Of a stretch of 64,000 nt of DNA, positions 35,512-47,599 are shown piece after piece. The position numbers and the translations under genes are program-made. Below the pieces are notes generated by a model. That model had not been told where the DNA came from, ran no database searches, and was given only the letters and a program-made list of their open reading frames with translations. Origin of the DNA: Thiocapsa roseopersicina (lineage in GTDB: Bacteria > Pseudomonadota > Gammaproteobacteria > Chromatiales > Chromatiaceae); the NCBI RefSeq assembly GCF_900106925.1, contig NZ_FNNZ01000013.1, forward strand, positions 62,001-126,000, in the 5' to 3' direction. Position 1 is the stretch's first letter; each line of letters begins with the position of its first letter.

Positions 35512-36279
35512 GTGTCGACACTGATGACCTTCGAGCATCCGCTGAACGAGCGCGTCCGCACCTTCCTGCGGATCGAGCATCTGTTCGAGCGGCTCAACTA
35601 TTTCGCGCCTCAGTACGACGCCTGGGCGACCCGGGTGGCCGTCGAGACCTTGCTCGACATCGCCTCGGTGACCGCGCGTGCGGATGTAAAGAACGAGCTG
35701 CTCAAGGAGCTCGATCGCAACATCGCCACGCTCAAGCGTTTCGGGGATCAGCCCGGGGTCGATCCGCGGGCATTGGACCGGGTGCTCGGCGACCTTGCGG
35801 ATGCCGTCGGCGGCGTCCATCGCCTGTCCGGGCCCATCGGGCAGATCGCCCGCGAGGACGATCTCCTCAAGAGCGTCGCCCAGCGCAGCAGCATTCCGGG
35901 CGGGGCCTGCAGCTTCGATCTGCCGCAGTACCATCACTGGCTGATCCAGGCACCTGAGATCAGACAGGCGCGACTCGACCACTGGCTGCAGGATCTCCGG
36001 CCGGCCGAGCGGGCGATCCGCCTCGTGCTGTCGCTCGCCCGCACCAGCGCATCGCCGCGTCAGGTCCTCGCGGAGGGCGGTTTCTTCCAGGAGGCGCTCG
36101 ATGCGCAGACGCCCGCCCAGATGGTGCGGGTCGGTATCAACGGCACCGGAGCACTCTATCCGGAGATCAGCGGACACAAGAGCCGCTTCAGCATCCGTTT
36201 CATGAAGACCGGACCTCAAGGGCGGCCGTCTCAGATCCCGGAAAATATCCCCTTCAAGCTCACGTGCTGCGTCTTTTGA
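35512..36279 (+). CDS. zapD: Cell division protein ZapD
   Basis: 255 residues, the standard length for ZapD (YacF), which cross-links FtsZ filaments at the division ring. Family segments: FEHPLNERVRTFLRIEHLFERL near the N-terminus, AEGGFFQEALD near 185 and the C-terminal NIPFKLTCCVF. The start is a GTG at 35512. Elsewhere it commonly follows coaE and pilD; neither is here. Its TGA stop lies within the first arm of a repeat unit. Confidence 0.93.
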   Translation: MSTLMTFEHPLNERVRTFLRIEHLFERLNYFAPQYDAWATRVAVETLLDIASVTARADVKNELLKELDRNIATLKRFGDQPGVDPRALDRVLGDLADAVGGVHRLSGPIGQIAREDDLLKSVAQRSSIPGGACSFDLPQYHHWLIQAPEIRQARLDHWLQDLRPAERAIRLVLSLARTSASPRQVLAEGGFFQEALDAQTPAQMVRVGINGTGALYPEISGHKSRFSIRFMKTGPQGRPSQIPENIPFKLTCCVF

Positions 36280-36466
36280 ACCGCGTCCTGCACAGTATGA
36301 ACTGCTCCGACTCGCACGCTGCCCAGGCACCCATCAACCACCTCATCAGTGGACGCGGTTCAGATGATTCGGATTCATTCCCGAACCGCGTCCAGCAGGG
36401 ATTCGTCGGCGTGCACCGAGCTGCGCTCACCAACAAAGCATCGATTTTCGCTCGGGACGCGGTTTA
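36277..36466. repeat. Two-hairpin repeat between zapD and yacG
   Basis: Unit 1 (36277-36362) has perfect 12-bp arms TGAACCGCGTCC / GGACGCGGTTCA. Unit 2 (36383-36466) has GAACCGCGTCC / GGGACGCGGTTTA. Read in reverse, unit 2 resembles the first unit of the 194-bp copies (GGTGCA, ACGA and GGACGCGG in the same order), so this is a relative in a different arrangement. It starts in the zapD stop codon and ends 3 bp before the yacG ATG. Confidence 0.8.
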
Positions 36467-36469
36467 GCC

Positions 36470-36670
36470 ATGGCCACGATCGTCTCCTGTCCGCGCTGCG
36501 GCAAGTCTGTTATCTGGGGTCCGCAATCACCTTGGCGCCCCTTCTGCAGCGAGCGCTGCCGTTTGGTCGATCTGGGCGAGTGGCTCGACGAGAATCACCG
36601 GATCCCCGGAACGGAGGAGGACCCCGACGAGGACTCGCCCATGAGCGAGCATTCGCCGGGGGCACATTAA
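36470..36670 (+). CDS. yacG: DNA gyrase inhibitor / zinc protein YacG
   Basis: 66 residues. The Cys4 zinc site is CPRC near 8-11 and CSERC near 27-31, followed by the LVDLGEWL helix as in YacG, which binds GyrB and blocks gyrase. The C-terminal acidic tail (EEDPDEDSP) is variable in the family. Follows zapD as usual, but repeats flank both ends. No ribosome binding site of normal quality precedes it, since the repeat arm (CGCGGTTTAGCC) occupies that place. Confidence 0.9.
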   Translation: MATIVSCPRCGKSVIWGPQSPWRPFCSERCRLVDLGEWLDENHRIPGTEEDPDEDSPMSEHSPGAH

Positions 36671-36860
36671 ACCGCGTCCGATGCGAGATGCGCATTTTCG
36701 AGTGAGATCGACATTTGGTACATCCACAACCCTTAGCGGGAACGCGGTTTAAAGAATATATTTTTTAATATGTTAAACCGCGCCGACTCCAGCGGTCGTG
36801 CAGTCTGCCAGGGCCGATTCCATCCAAAAATCATCACATACCGCGCTGACCGCGGTTTAA
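36667..36860. repeat. 194-bp two-hairpin repeat, copy 2
   Basis: Unit A 36667-36752, AT-rich linker 36753-36772 with a run of six T, unit B 36773-36860. Ends TTAAACCGCG and CGCGGTTTAA. The same length and order as the copy at 1224-1417. Lies between convergent yacG and the Nudix-ThiE gene; its first bases give the yacG stop, and its last base is 4 bp from the other gene's stop. Could act as a two-way terminator. Confidence 0.85.
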
Positions 36861-36864
36861 CCGA

Positions 36865-37815
36865 TCAGTCGATCGGCCAAAAGCCTCGAATCGCCGCCAC
36901 ACCTTGGGCGCCATGCTCACGGGCGACCTCCAGATCCGCTCCGGACAAACCGCCCAGCGCATAAACCGGGAGTGTCGCCGCGTCGGCAAGCTCGGCGAAG
37001 CGGTGCCAGCCGAGGGGCTCGGCGTCCGGGTGCGAGGCGGTCGGATTGACGGGCGAGAGCAGCGCGTAGTCGAGCCCGAGGCCCGCCGCGCGCACGAGAT
37101 CATCCGCGTTGTGACAGGAGGCCCCGACCAGGTCGTCGGGCCGACCCGGGCGCTCGCTCAGTCGGGCGAGCGCCTGCCCTCCGAGGTGCAGGCCGTGACG
37201 CGGGACATCCAGCGTCTCCTGCGGATCGCGATTCAGGAGGAGACGTGCACCGCCCTGCTCGCAGAGCAGGAAGGCGCGCCGTGCCAAGTCGCGGTAGGCC
37301 GCATGTTTCAGCACATGCGCACGCAGTTGAACGAGCCTGATCCCGCCCGCGACGGCGCGCGCAAGCCGCGTCAGAAAGACCTCGGGGTCGAGCGGATCAA
37401 GACCCGTGATCAGCATGCGCCCGGGCAGGCGCAAAGCGGTGATGATGGGACGATCGGCCGCTGGAAAGCAGGCCGGATCCATCCTCTCGGGGCGTTGCCA
37501 AGCGAGGGGCTGACCCTCCAGACCGGCCGGGACGCCCGCGTAGGAGCAGACGCGCCGGACATCCAGCAGGACATGCCGATCGCCGTAATGGTGTCGGATG
37601 CGGATCAGCGGACGGCTGTCGTGGACCTCGATACCGAGCTCTTCGGCCAGCTCACGCGCCAGTCCCTGCTCGGGCGACTCGCCGTGCTCGAGCTTACCGC
37701 CCGGAAACTCCCACAGCCCGCCCTGATGGACGTGATCGAGGCGTTTGGTCACGAGCACGCGTCCCGCCCGATCGGAGATCGCGCCGACCATCACATGGAT
37801 CAGGTCGACGCTCAA
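36865..37815 (-). CDS. Nudix hydrolase (MutT-like) fused to ThiE/TenI-like domain
   Basis: 316 residues. N-terminal Nudix domain (1-130) with the Nudix box [24 protein letters not shown] near 38-61, likely cleaning 8-oxo-dGTP as MutT does. C-terminal half (about 140-316) resembles thiamine phosphate synthase (ThiE/TenI): [51 protein letters not shown]. This fusion is common in Gammaproteobacteria next to argJ; the ThiE part may be inactive. Start overlaps the argJ stop by 4 bp. Confidence 0.93.
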   Translation of the reverse strand: MSVDLIHVMVGAISDRAGRVLVTKRLDHVHQGGLWEFPGGKLEHGESPEQGLARELAEELGIEVHDSRPLIRIRHHYGDRHVLLDVRRVCSYAGVPAGLEGQPLAWQRPERMDPACFPAADRPIITALRLPGRMLITGLDPLDPEVFLTRLARAVAGGIRLVQLRAHVLKHAAYRDLARRAFLLCEQGGARLLLNRDPQETLDVPRHGLHLGGQALARLSERPGRPDDLVGASCHNADDLVRAAGLGLDYALLSPVNPTASHPDAEPLGWHRFAELADAATLPVYALGGLSGADLEVAREHGAQGVAAIRGFWPID

Positions 37816-39047
37816 CTGCGGTATTCGGCGTTGATCCGGACGTAGTCGTAAGAGAGATCGCAGGTCAGGATCCGCGCCTCGGCCCCGCCACGTCCCAGCG
37901 AGACGCGGATCAGGATCTCGGGCTCGGCCATGACCGCAGCCCCGGCCTCCTCCGTATAGTCGGGTGCGCGACCCCCGGCATCGACGATCAGGACCTCGCC
38001 GAGGTGGATTCGGATCCGATCGATGTCGAGATCCCGAAGACCTGCACGTCCGACCGCGGCCAGGATGCGGCCCCAGTTGGGATCGGACGCGAAGAGCGCC
38101 GTCTTCACCAATGGCGAATGGGCGATGGTGTAGGCGACCGCGCGGGCCTCATCGACGTGGGCCGCACCCTCGACCTGCACGCTCACCAGCTTGGTCGCAC
38201 CCTCGGCGTCGCGCACGATGGCGGTCGCCAGCTCCACACAGACCGCATCGACGGCGCTCTGGAGTGCAGCGTATTGCGGCGATGCGCCGTCGCGGATCTC
38301 GGGATTCCCGCAGGCCCCGGTCGCGACCAGCACGCAGGCGTCGTTGGTCGAGGTGTCGCCGTCGACGGTGATGGCATTGAAGGATCGCGCGGCCGACGAG
38401 CCCAAGCATGCCTGGAGCAGGTCGGGCGCCACGGCGGCATCGGTCGCGATGAAGGCGAGCATGGTCGCCATGTTCGGACAGATCATCCCGGCGCCCTTGG
38501 CGATCCCGGTGATCGAGGCGGTGTGACCGTCGATCTCGAAGCAGCGCGAGACCAGCTTGGGCACCCGATCAGTGGTCATGATGGCCTGCGCGGCGGCAGG
38601 CCATGCGGAGGCATCCAAACGGTCTAGCAGATCCGGCAAGGCCGCGGCGATACGATCGACCGGCAGGTGCTCGCCGATCACCCCGGTGGAGAAGGGCAGC
38701 ACCTCCTCGGCGGCACAGTCACCGACGGCGGCGAGTGCCGCGCAGCTCGACTCGGCGTCCGCCATCCCGCGCCGACCCGTGCCCGCGTTGGCATTGCCCG
38801 CGTTGATCAGGAGGTAACGCGGCATCGTTTGAGCCAAATGGGTCCGGGCGACCTGCACGGGCGCGGCGCAGAAGGCATTGCGCGTAAAAACGGCCGCACA
38901 CCGACTGCCGGGAGCGAGCTCCATGACCACCAGATCGTCACGTCCCCGGTAACGAATCCCGGCCGCCCCCGCGGCCAGACGCGCGCCCCCGACGGGGAGC
39001 CAGGTTTGGTCGGGCTGGCCGGACAAGGTTGGCTCGGATGGCGTCAT
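37812..39047 (-). CDS. argJ: Bifunctional ornithine acetyltransferase / N-acetylglutamate synthase
   Basis: 411 residues. ArgJ recycles the acetyl group in arginine synthesis. The self-cleavage site is in [16 protein letters not shown] (cut before the Thr), with oxyanion residues in the conserved [10 protein letters not shown] loop and the C-terminal NAEYRS. I chose the ATG at 39045-39047; an ATG 30 bp upstream is possible but overlaps secA's end. Only 8 bp separate it from secA, and it is coupled to the Nudix gene downstream. Confidence 0.94.
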   Translation of the reverse strand: MTPSEPTLSGQPDQTWLPVGGARLAAGAAGIRYRGRDDLVVMELAPGSRCAAVFTRNAFCAAPVQVARTHLAQTMPRYLLINAGNANAGTGRRGMADAESSCAALAAVGDCAAEEVLPFSTGVIGEHLPVDRIAAALPDLLDRLDASAWPAAAQAIMTTDRVPKLVSRCFEIDGHTASITGIAKGAGMICPNMATMLAFIATDAAVAPDLLQACLGSSAARSFNAITVDGDTSTNDACVLVATGACGNPEIRDGASPQYAALQSAVDAVCVELATAIVRDAEGATKLVSVQVEGAAHVDEARAVAYTIAHSPLVKTALFASDPNWGRILAAVGRAGLRDLDIDRIRIHLGEVLIVDAGGRAPDYTEEAGAAVMAEPEILIRVSLGRGGAEARILTCDLSYDYVRINAEYRS

Positions 39048-39055
39048 GGTGTCGC

Positions 39056-41914
<2,859 letters not shown>

Positions 41915-42077
41915 CGGATACGTTTGAGACCTGTCGGGAAAATCCCGGCATGATACCGGAATTCAACGACAACCGCAGGTGCCGTCGGAGGTGCGCCCGG
42001 GGCCGGGGTCTGCGACGCCTGCCCGGACAAACCCCCGGCAAAGCCACGCCCCCGACCGCTAGAGCGACCACCGCGCC

Positions 42078-43013
42078 CTAACCGGGTTGATCCTCGGACG
42101 CGCTGGCCAGCACGGGCCTGGGTTGACGGTCGATATAGCGGAATGGATCGACCGCCTTGCCGTCCTTGATCACCTCGAAATGGACATGCGGACCGGTCGC
42201 GGTCCCGGAGGATCCGACCGTCGCGATCTTCTGCCCCTGCCGGACCATCTGACCCTCTTTGACCAGATTGTCCTGGTTGTGGGCATAGCGCGTGACCAAC
42301 CCGTTGACGTGCCGGATGTCGACCGTGCGTCCGTATCCGCCCTTGCGACCGCTGAAGGTCACGACACCGTCGGCGACCGCCACGATTGCGGTACCGCGAG
42401 GACTTGCGAAGTCGACACCCTCGTGAAAGAGGCGCCTTTTCTTGATGGGATGCACCCGAAAACCGAATCTCGAGGTGACGTAACCGGCGCGAACCGGCCA
42501 ACCTGAGGGCATGACCTGCGCGGTGAGATCCTTGTCCATGATGACATCTTCGAGAACCTCGAGCTTGCGCTTGCGATCCTGCACCAGGCTGACCATGCTG
42601 CCGAGCTCGCTGGCGATCTCGCGGATCGTGAAGTCACGGGCTGGACCTTCCTCGGCACCGCCACGCGGCGGCGGATCCGTAAAATCGAACTCTTCCGGAT
42701 TCAGTCCGGACATGTGCACCAGACGCTCGCCGAGTGCATTCAACCTGAGCAGCTCGGCTTGCATCTCCCCGACACGCGAGGCAATCAGATCGAGATCTTC
42801 GGTAGCAGCGGGGGCTGACGAGGGGGCGAGACTTGCGGGTGAGGAGCGGGGAACGATGGAAGGCTGAGCGCGATTGTCGACAATTGGCGTCATGTTTTGG
42901 TAGTGCCCGATCCAGAATCCTAATCCTCCACCGGCCAAGGTAAACAAGATAACGGCCAAGAGCGCTATAACGGCCTGTCCGCGAGCGGTTTTTCGTCGAT
43001 CGAGGTGGTGCAT
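42078..43013 (-). CDS. Membrane-anchored M23 metallopeptidase
   Basis: 311 residues with a single N-terminal membrane segment (AVIALLAVILFTLAGGGLGFW), a coiled region (QAELLRLNALGERLV) and a C-terminal lysostaphin-like domain. The zinc site is visible as HEGVDFASPRG near 190 and HVHFEV near 275, with RYAHN and GSSGTATGPH between. It probably cuts or regulates peptidoglycan cross-links in the periplasm, matching its place beside secA and the dcw cluster. A divergent gene (dciA) starts 153 bp away. Confidence 0.92.
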   Translation of the reverse strand: MHHLDRRKTARGQAVIALLAVILFTLAGGGLGFWIGHYQNMTPIVDNRAQPSIVPRSSPASLAPSSAPAATEDLDLIASRVGEMQAELLRLNALGERLVHMSGLNPEEFDFTDPPPRGGAEEGPARDFTIREIASELGSMVSLVQDRKRKLEVLEDVIMDKDLTAQVMPSGWPVRAGYVTSRFGFRVHPIKKRRLFHEGVDFASPRGTAIVAVADGVVTFSGRKGGYGRTVDIRHVNGLVTRYAHNQDNLVKEGQMVRQGQKIATVGSSGTATGPHVHFEVIKDGKAVDPFRYIDRQPRPVLASASEDQPG

Positions 43014-43166
43014 CGTTTTCTACTCTGTTTTGGTCTTTACTGTTGAGCGCTGGGCATATGGTTCAATTGTCGCCACAATCGTGCCTCAGGTCGATTCGTT
43101 TTTCGCCGCAAGCAAACATCGAGACGCCGTTTGCTCAGGCCTTGCGCATGTCGAGGTAGACCTCCG

Positions 43167-43724
43167 ATGCTTCGTCCGGGATTGGCCCACGTCCGTGAGC
43201 TGCTTCAGTCCAACCGATTGATCCGCCGGCATCTTGAGCACCGCGACCGAGAGCTGGCGCTGCTCGGCATGGTCTTGAGCCGGTTGCCCGATCCGCTGCG
43301 TGCGCATTGTCGCGACGCCGTGCTTGCCGATGGCGTCCTGACGCTTTTTCTCGATTCGCCGGCGTGGGTCACCCGCGCACGCTTCCTGATCGAGGATCTG
43401 ACCCGAGCCCTCGAGCGTGAAGGCGTCGCGAAGGTGATTACTCAGGTCCGCGTCCGCGCACAGGGCGACGGGGTGGATACCCTCGGGGCGAAGCCGCGGG
43501 GGGCGGTCGAGGGGCAACGGAGCGGCGGCAACCGACTGACCGATCGGGCGCTCGCCCATCTGTTCGGCGCGGCGGACGGGATGTCGGATCCGCTGCTGGC
43601 CGAGATCTTTCGGCGTTTTGCAAAAAACCATACCCCGACCGCCTTGACGGCGGCCGGGGACGGGAGGGATGAAGCGCAGGGATCGCGCGGCGTCGGAAAG
43701 ACGCCGGCGTCGCAATCGGACTAG
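43167..43724 (+). CDS. dciA: DciA-like (DUF721) protein
   Basis: 185 residues. The DUF721 core is recognisable ([43 protein letters not shown]), with a low-complexity basic/Gly-rich C-terminus. DciA loads the replicative helicase in bacteria lacking DnaC-type loaders. The start is the ATG at 43167; extra codons upstream lack family features. It is convergent with lpxC and their stop codons overlap in a CTAG. This position (lpxC–dciA–M23–secA) is conserved in related bacteria. Confidence 0.85.
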   Translation: MLRPGLAHVRELLQSNRLIRRHLEHRDRELALLGMVLSRLPDPLRAHCRDAVLADGVLTLFLDSPAWVTRARFLIEDLTRALEREGVAKVITQVRVRAQGDGVDTLGAKPRGAVEGQRSGGNRLTDRALAHLFGAADGMSDPLLAEIFRRFAKNHTPTALTAAGDGRDEAQGSRGVGKTPASQSD

Positions 43725-44632
43725 GCCAGCGCCATCGGGTGCGCATAGCAGATCGGGGACTCGGTGGAGTCTTCGAACACCACCTCTTCCCAGGCACTGA
43801 CGTCGGCCACCAACGCCCGCAACAGGTTGTTGTTGAGCGCGTGCCCCGACTTGTGCGCCTGGAAGGACCCGATCAGGGTATGCCCCAGAAGATAGAGGTC
43901 GCCGATAGCATCCAGGATCTTGTGCTTCACGAACTCGTCTTCGTAACGCAGGCCCTCGTCGTTGAGGACGCGGTATTCGTCGACCACCACGGCGTTGTCG
44001 AGACTGCCCCCCAGTGCCAGATTCTGTGCACGCAATGCCTCGATCTCGCGCAGGAAACCGAAGGTGCGCGCCCGGCTAACCTCCTTCACGAACGAGGAGG
44101 TGGAGAAGTCGACGATCGCCCGGTTGGTGCGCGCATGGAATGCCGGATGGTCGAAGTCGATCGAGAACTCCACCTTGAATCCGTTGTAAGGCGTGAAACG
44201 CGCGTATTTGTCGCCGTCGCGCACCTCGACCGGCCGCTTGATCCGGATGAAGCGCTTGGCACGATTCTGCTCTTCCACCCCGGCCGACTGCACCAGGAAC
44301 ACGAAAGGCCCGGCACTGCCGTCCATGATCGGCACCTCGGCGGCGCCGACATCCACGTAGGCGTTGTCGATCCCGAGCCCGGCAAAGGCCGACAGGATGT
44401 GCTCGACCGTCGAGACGCGGACATCGCCCTTGACCAGGGTCGTGGACAGGCGGGTGTCGCCCACATTGAACGGCGTCGCCTTGATCTCGACGGGCACGTC
44501 CAAATCCACCCGACGGAAGATAATCCCCGTATCGGGAGCCGCCGGCCGCAAGGTCAACGGGATCTTCTCTCCGGTGTGCAGGCCGACACCGGTCGCCCGG
44601 ATCACATTCTTCAAGGTACGCTGCTTGAGCAT
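43721..44632 (-). CDS. lpxC: UDP-3-O-acyl-N-acetylglucosamine deacetylase LpxC
   Basis: 303 residues, first committed step of lipid A synthesis. Zinc-binding and catalytic residues are in [17 protein letters not shown] near 72-88, [16 protein letters not shown] near 235-250 and [14 protein letters not shown] near 255-268. MLKQRTLKN at the N-terminus is typical, so I chose the ATG at 44630-44632; a longer frame adds 37 unlikely residues. Ends the dcw cluster with its own promoter candidate upstream. Confidence 0.96.
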   Translation of the reverse strand: MLKQRTLKNVIRATGVGLHTGEKIPLTLRPAAPDTGIIFRRVDLDVPVEIKATPFNVGDTRLSTTLVKGDVRVSTVEHILSAFAGLGIDNAYVDVGAAEVPIMDGSAGPFVFLVQSAGVEEQNRAKRFIRIKRPVEVRDGDKYARFTPYNGFKVEFSIDFDHPAFHARTNRAIVDFSTSSFVKEVSRARTFGFLREIEALRAQNLALGGSLDNAVVVDEYRVLNDEGLRYEDEFVKHKILDAIGDLYLLGHTLIGSFQAHKSGHALNNNLLRALVADVSAWEEVVFEDSTESPICYAHPMALA

Positions 44633-44760
44633 CGGTCGAGGTCTCCCATCGCAAGCCATGGCGGCTGTCGGCATCCGTTGCCGGCTGATCGACGACCGAG
44701 CGTGACCCGGCGAATCCATGCCGGAGCCACGATCGTTTTCCATTCGTCATGTTGTTTTGC

Positions 44761-44776
44761 GGCTCGCATGCGAGCC
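44761..44776. promoter_or_regulatory. Palindrome in the lpxC leader
   Basis: GGCTCGCATGCGAGCC, a perfect 16-bp palindrome, lies just downstream of the predicted lpxC start of transcription and about 130 bp before the ATG. It could bind a dimeric regulator at the DNA level or fold as a short hairpin in the leader. Confidence 0.4.
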
Positions 44777-44787
44777 ACCTGCCGACA

Positions 44788-44816
44788 AGCTTAGGGTTTT
44801 CCCCGACGTTTATCAA
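44788..44816 (-). promoter_or_regulatory. Sigma-70-type promoter for lpxC
   Basis: On the minus strand: TTGATA (-35), 17-bp spacer, TAAGCT (-10). The start would fall near 44781, leaving an untranslated leader of about 150 nt containing the 16-bp palindrome. Lies in the 251-bp gap after ftsZ; lpxC is commonly transcribed from its own promoter. Confidence 0.5.
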
Positions 44817-44883
44817 GATCAACAACGAACCTTTTTGAAGACGACTGTTTTAGAAGAATTATTCGATACAGGGAAACCCCTGA

Positions 44884-46053
44884 TCAATCGGCCTGACGGC
44901 GCAGGAACGCCGGGATATCGAGATAGTCGAGATCGCTCTCGACCACCGCTTCGGCCACCGCCGCGGCACCGCCCCGGCGATAGATGGCGGGACGCCCCAG
45001 GTCGTTGTAGTTGGGCGCGCTCTCGTTGCTGCCCGCACTGCTGACCAGGTGCATCGCCGCCGCCTCATGGGCGCCCTGGCGTTTGAGCATGACGCGACGC
45101 TCCCCCAGCCCGGTCGCCACGACGGTGACCCGCAGCTCGTCGTCCAGCGCCGGATCGATCACGGTGCCCACCACGACCGTTGCATCGTCGTCGGCGAAAT
45201 CACGCACCGTGTTGCCGACCTCGTCGAACTCGCCGATGGTCAGGCTCAGTCCGGCGGTGATATTGACCAGGATGCCCTTGGCACCGGCAAGGTCGATATC
45301 CTCCAGCAGCGGGCTGCGGATGGCGGCCTCGGCTGCCTCGCGGGCACGATGCTCGCCGCGCGCGGCACCCGTACCCATCATGGCCACGCCCATCTCGGAC
45401 ATGACGGTCTTGACGTCGGCGAAGTCGACGTTGATCAAGCCCGGACGGGTGATCAGCTCGGCGATGCCTTGCGTGGCATGTAGCAGCACGTCATTGGCGG
45501 CGCTGAAGGCGCCCAGCAAGCTCATGTCCTTACCCAGAACCGCCAGAAGTTTTTCGTTGGGGATGGTGATCAAGGAGTCGACGTGCTTGGCCAGCTCGGC
45601 AATCCCTTCCTCGGCGATGCGACGACGCTTGGTCCCCTCGAAGGGGAAAGGCTTGGTCACGACCGCAACCGTGAGGATCCCGAGCTCCTTCGCGACCTGT
45701 GCCACGACCGGCGCGGCACCGGTACCGGTCCCGCCGCCCATGCCGGCGGTGATGAACACCATGTCTGCGCCTTCCAGGGCCTCTTGGATGCGATCGCGGT
45801 CCTCCATCGCGGAGTTGCGGCCGACCTCGGGGTCTGCACCCGCGCCCAACCCCTTGGTGATGCCGGCGCCGAGCTGAAGGATGGTCTTCACCTGCGAGCT
45901 CTTCAGCGCCTGAGCGTCGGTGTTGGCGCAAATGAAGTCGACCCCTTCGATGGTCGCGGCGACCATGTGGTTGACGGCGTTCCCGCCGCCGCCCCCGACC
46001 CCGACGACCTTGATGACGGCGTTCTGACTGTGGGTATCCATGAGCTCAAACAT
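44884..46053 (-). CDS. ftsZ: Cell division protein FtsZ
   Basis: 389 residues, the tubulin-like GTPase of the division ring. GTP signature [11 protein letters not shown] near 107-117, T7 loop [15 protein letters not shown] near 207-221, and the C-terminal [15 protein letters not shown] that binds FtsA and ZipA. The ATG at 46053 is chosen because GAGGAGA lies upstream. Separated from ftsA by 304 bp, an unusually long spacer with strong hairpins. Confidence 0.97.
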   Translation of the reverse strand: MFELMDTHSQNAVIKVVGVGGGGGNAVNHMVAATIEGVDFICANTDAQALKSSQVKTILQLGAGITKGLGAGADPEVGRNSAMEDRDRIQEALEGADMVFITAGMGGGTGTGAAPVVAQVAKELGILTVAVVTKPFPFEGTKRRRIAEEGIAELAKHVDSLITIPNEKLLAVLGKDMSLLGAFSAANDVLLHATQGIAELITRPGLINVDFADVKTVMSEMGVAMMGTGAARGEHRAREAAEAAIRSPLLEDIDLAGAKGILVNITAGLSLTIGEFDEVGNTVRDFADDDATVVVGTVIDPALDDELRVTVVATGLGERRVMLKRQGAHEAAAMHLVSSAGSNESAPNYNDLGRPAIYRRGGAAAVAEAVVESDLDYLDIPAFLRRQAD

Positions 46054-46357
46054 GCTGTTGTCTCCTCTCGAATTCATTTGTTGCACGACCTATGAAACCT
46101 CGTACGTGCGCGCCTCGGCGCGAACGCCCCCCCGACACCACCGCGACGCGAGACGCGTCGCGGCCCGAGACCGCAGGCCGCGGCCCCCCGACCGACGGGG
46201 CTTGACGAAACACCCCGCCCCATACCCACCCTCAACGGGGTTAAAGCCCCGTCGAAAGCATCCGACCGAGTTAAACCGCATCGGCGACGACCCGCACGCC
46301 GTTCGGCAACGCCTGCAAAACGAGCAACCACCGCGGGTCGAAGCCGACGCGGCTTCA
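46054..46357 (-). promoter_or_regulatory. Structured ftsA-ftsZ spacer
   Basis: 304 bp without a gene. It contains a perfect 10-bp stem with a 3-nt loop at 46141-46163 (CCGCGACGCG-AGA-CGCGTCGCGG) and a second dyad at 46235-46252 (ACGGGG-TTAAAG-CCCCGT). A GTTAAACCGCATCGG near 46270 faintly recalls the repeat-family arm. These could terminate or attenuate ftsA transcription and allow separate ftsZ expression. No promoter could be assigned with certainty. Confidence 0.55.
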
Positions 46358-47593
46358 TCAAAAATTGCCCTGGAACCAGCTGCGCATTCGCGCCCAAGCC
46401 CCCCTCAGCCCGGCGGAATCCCCGATCTCCGGACGCCGCGAGAAACGATGCTGGCGCGCGTACATCAGTAGGCCCACCCCGGTGGAATAGATCGGATTGT
46501 TCACGACCTCGTCCATCCCGATGACATATTGCGGGACGCCGAGACGCACCGGCATGTGAAAGACCTCCTCGGCCAGCTCGATCAGACCGTCCATCTTCGA
46601 GCTGCCGCCGGTCAGCACCACCCCGCCCGCGACCAGATCCTCGAAACCGCTGCGGCGTAGCTCGTTGTGGAGCAGGGTCAGGAGCTCCTCGTAACGCGGC
46701 TCGACCACCTCGGCCAAGGTTTGGCGCGAGAGCCTGCGCGGGGGGCGATCGCCGATGCTCGGCACCTCGATGGACTCGCTGTTGGCGGCCAGCTGCGCCA
46801 GGGCGCAGGCATGCTTGACCTTGATCAGCTCGGCATGCTGCGTCGGCGTGCGCAGTGCGACCGCGATGTCGTTGGTGACCTGATCGCCGGCGATCGGGAT
46901 GACCGCGGTGTGGCGAATCGCCCCGTCGGTGAAGACGGCGAGATCCGTCGTGCCGCCGCCGATGTCGACGACACAGACGCCGAGCTCCTTCTCGTCGTCG
47001 CCGAGCACCGAGTAGCTTGAGCTGAGCTGCGCGAGCACCAGATCGTCGACTTCGAGCCCGCAGCGCCGGATGCATTTGATGATGTTCTGGGCGGCACTCA
47101 CCGCACCCGTGACCATGTGCACGCGAGCCTCGAGGCGCACGCCGCACATCCCGATCGGCTCGCGGATGCCCTCTTGGTCGTCGATGATGAATTCCTGCGG
47201 CAGGATGTGCAGGATCTTCTGATCGGCCGGGATCGCCACGGCGCGCGCCGCATCGATGACCCGGTCGACATCGGCCTGGGTGACCTCGACCTCCTTGATC
47301 GCGGTGATGCCGTGCGAGTTGAGGCTGCGCACATGGCTGCCGGCGATCCCGGCATGCACCGAGTGAATCTCGCAGCCGGCCATCAGCTCGGCCTCCTCGA
47401 CCGCGCGCTGAATCGACTGGACGGTCGACTCGATGTCGACGACCACGCCCTTCTTCAGACCCCGCGAGGGGTGTGTGCCGATACCGATGATCTCGATCTG
47501 GTTGTCGTCCTTGAGCTCGCCGACCAGCGCGGCGACCTTCGAGGTCCCGATATCCAGGCCCACCAATAGATTCTTGTCGTTACGTCTCGACAT
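46358..47593 (-). CDS. ftsA: Cell division protein FtsA
   Basis: 411 residues of the actin family; tethers FtsZ to the membrane. LLVGLDIGTSKVAALVGEL at the start (phosphate 1), VVDIGGGTTDLAVF near 205 (phosphate 2), LTGGSSKMDGLIELAE near 335 (adenosine), and an amphipathic C-terminal helix ending MRSWFQGNF that serves as membrane anchor. GAGG precedes the ATG, 6 bp after ftsQ. Confidence 0.97.
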   Translation of the reverse strand: MSRRNDKNLLVGLDIGTSKVAALVGELKDDNQIEIIGIGTHPSRGLKKGVVVDIESTVQSIQRAVEEAELMAGCEIHSVHAGIAGSHVRSLNSHGITAIKEVEVTQADVDRVIDAARAVAIPADQKILHILPQEFIIDDQEGIREPIGMCGVRLEARVHMVTGAVSAAQNIIKCIRRCGLEVDDLVLAQLSSSYSVLGDDEKELGVCVVDIGGGTTDLAVFTDGAIRHTAVIPIAGDQVTNDIAVALRTPTQHAELIKVKHACALAQLAANSESIEVPSIGDRPPRRLSRQTLAEVVEPRYEELLTLLHNELRRSGFEDLVAGGVVLTGGSSKMDGLIELAEEVFHMPVRLGVPQYVIGMDEVVNNPIYSTGVGLLMYARQHRFSRRPEIGDSAGLRGAWARMRSWFQGNF

Positions 47594-47599
47594 CCGGTC

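Noticed and set aside
46262-46285. GTTAAACCGCATCGG as a further copy of the TTAAACCGCG repeat
   Set aside because: Only part of one arm matches, with no facing CGCGGTTTAA; too short to call a member.
46074-47147. A 357-codon minus-strand frame covering part of ftsA and the ftsA-ftsZ spacer
   Set aside because: Out of frame with ftsA and Arg-rich; ftsA itself is complete and canonical.
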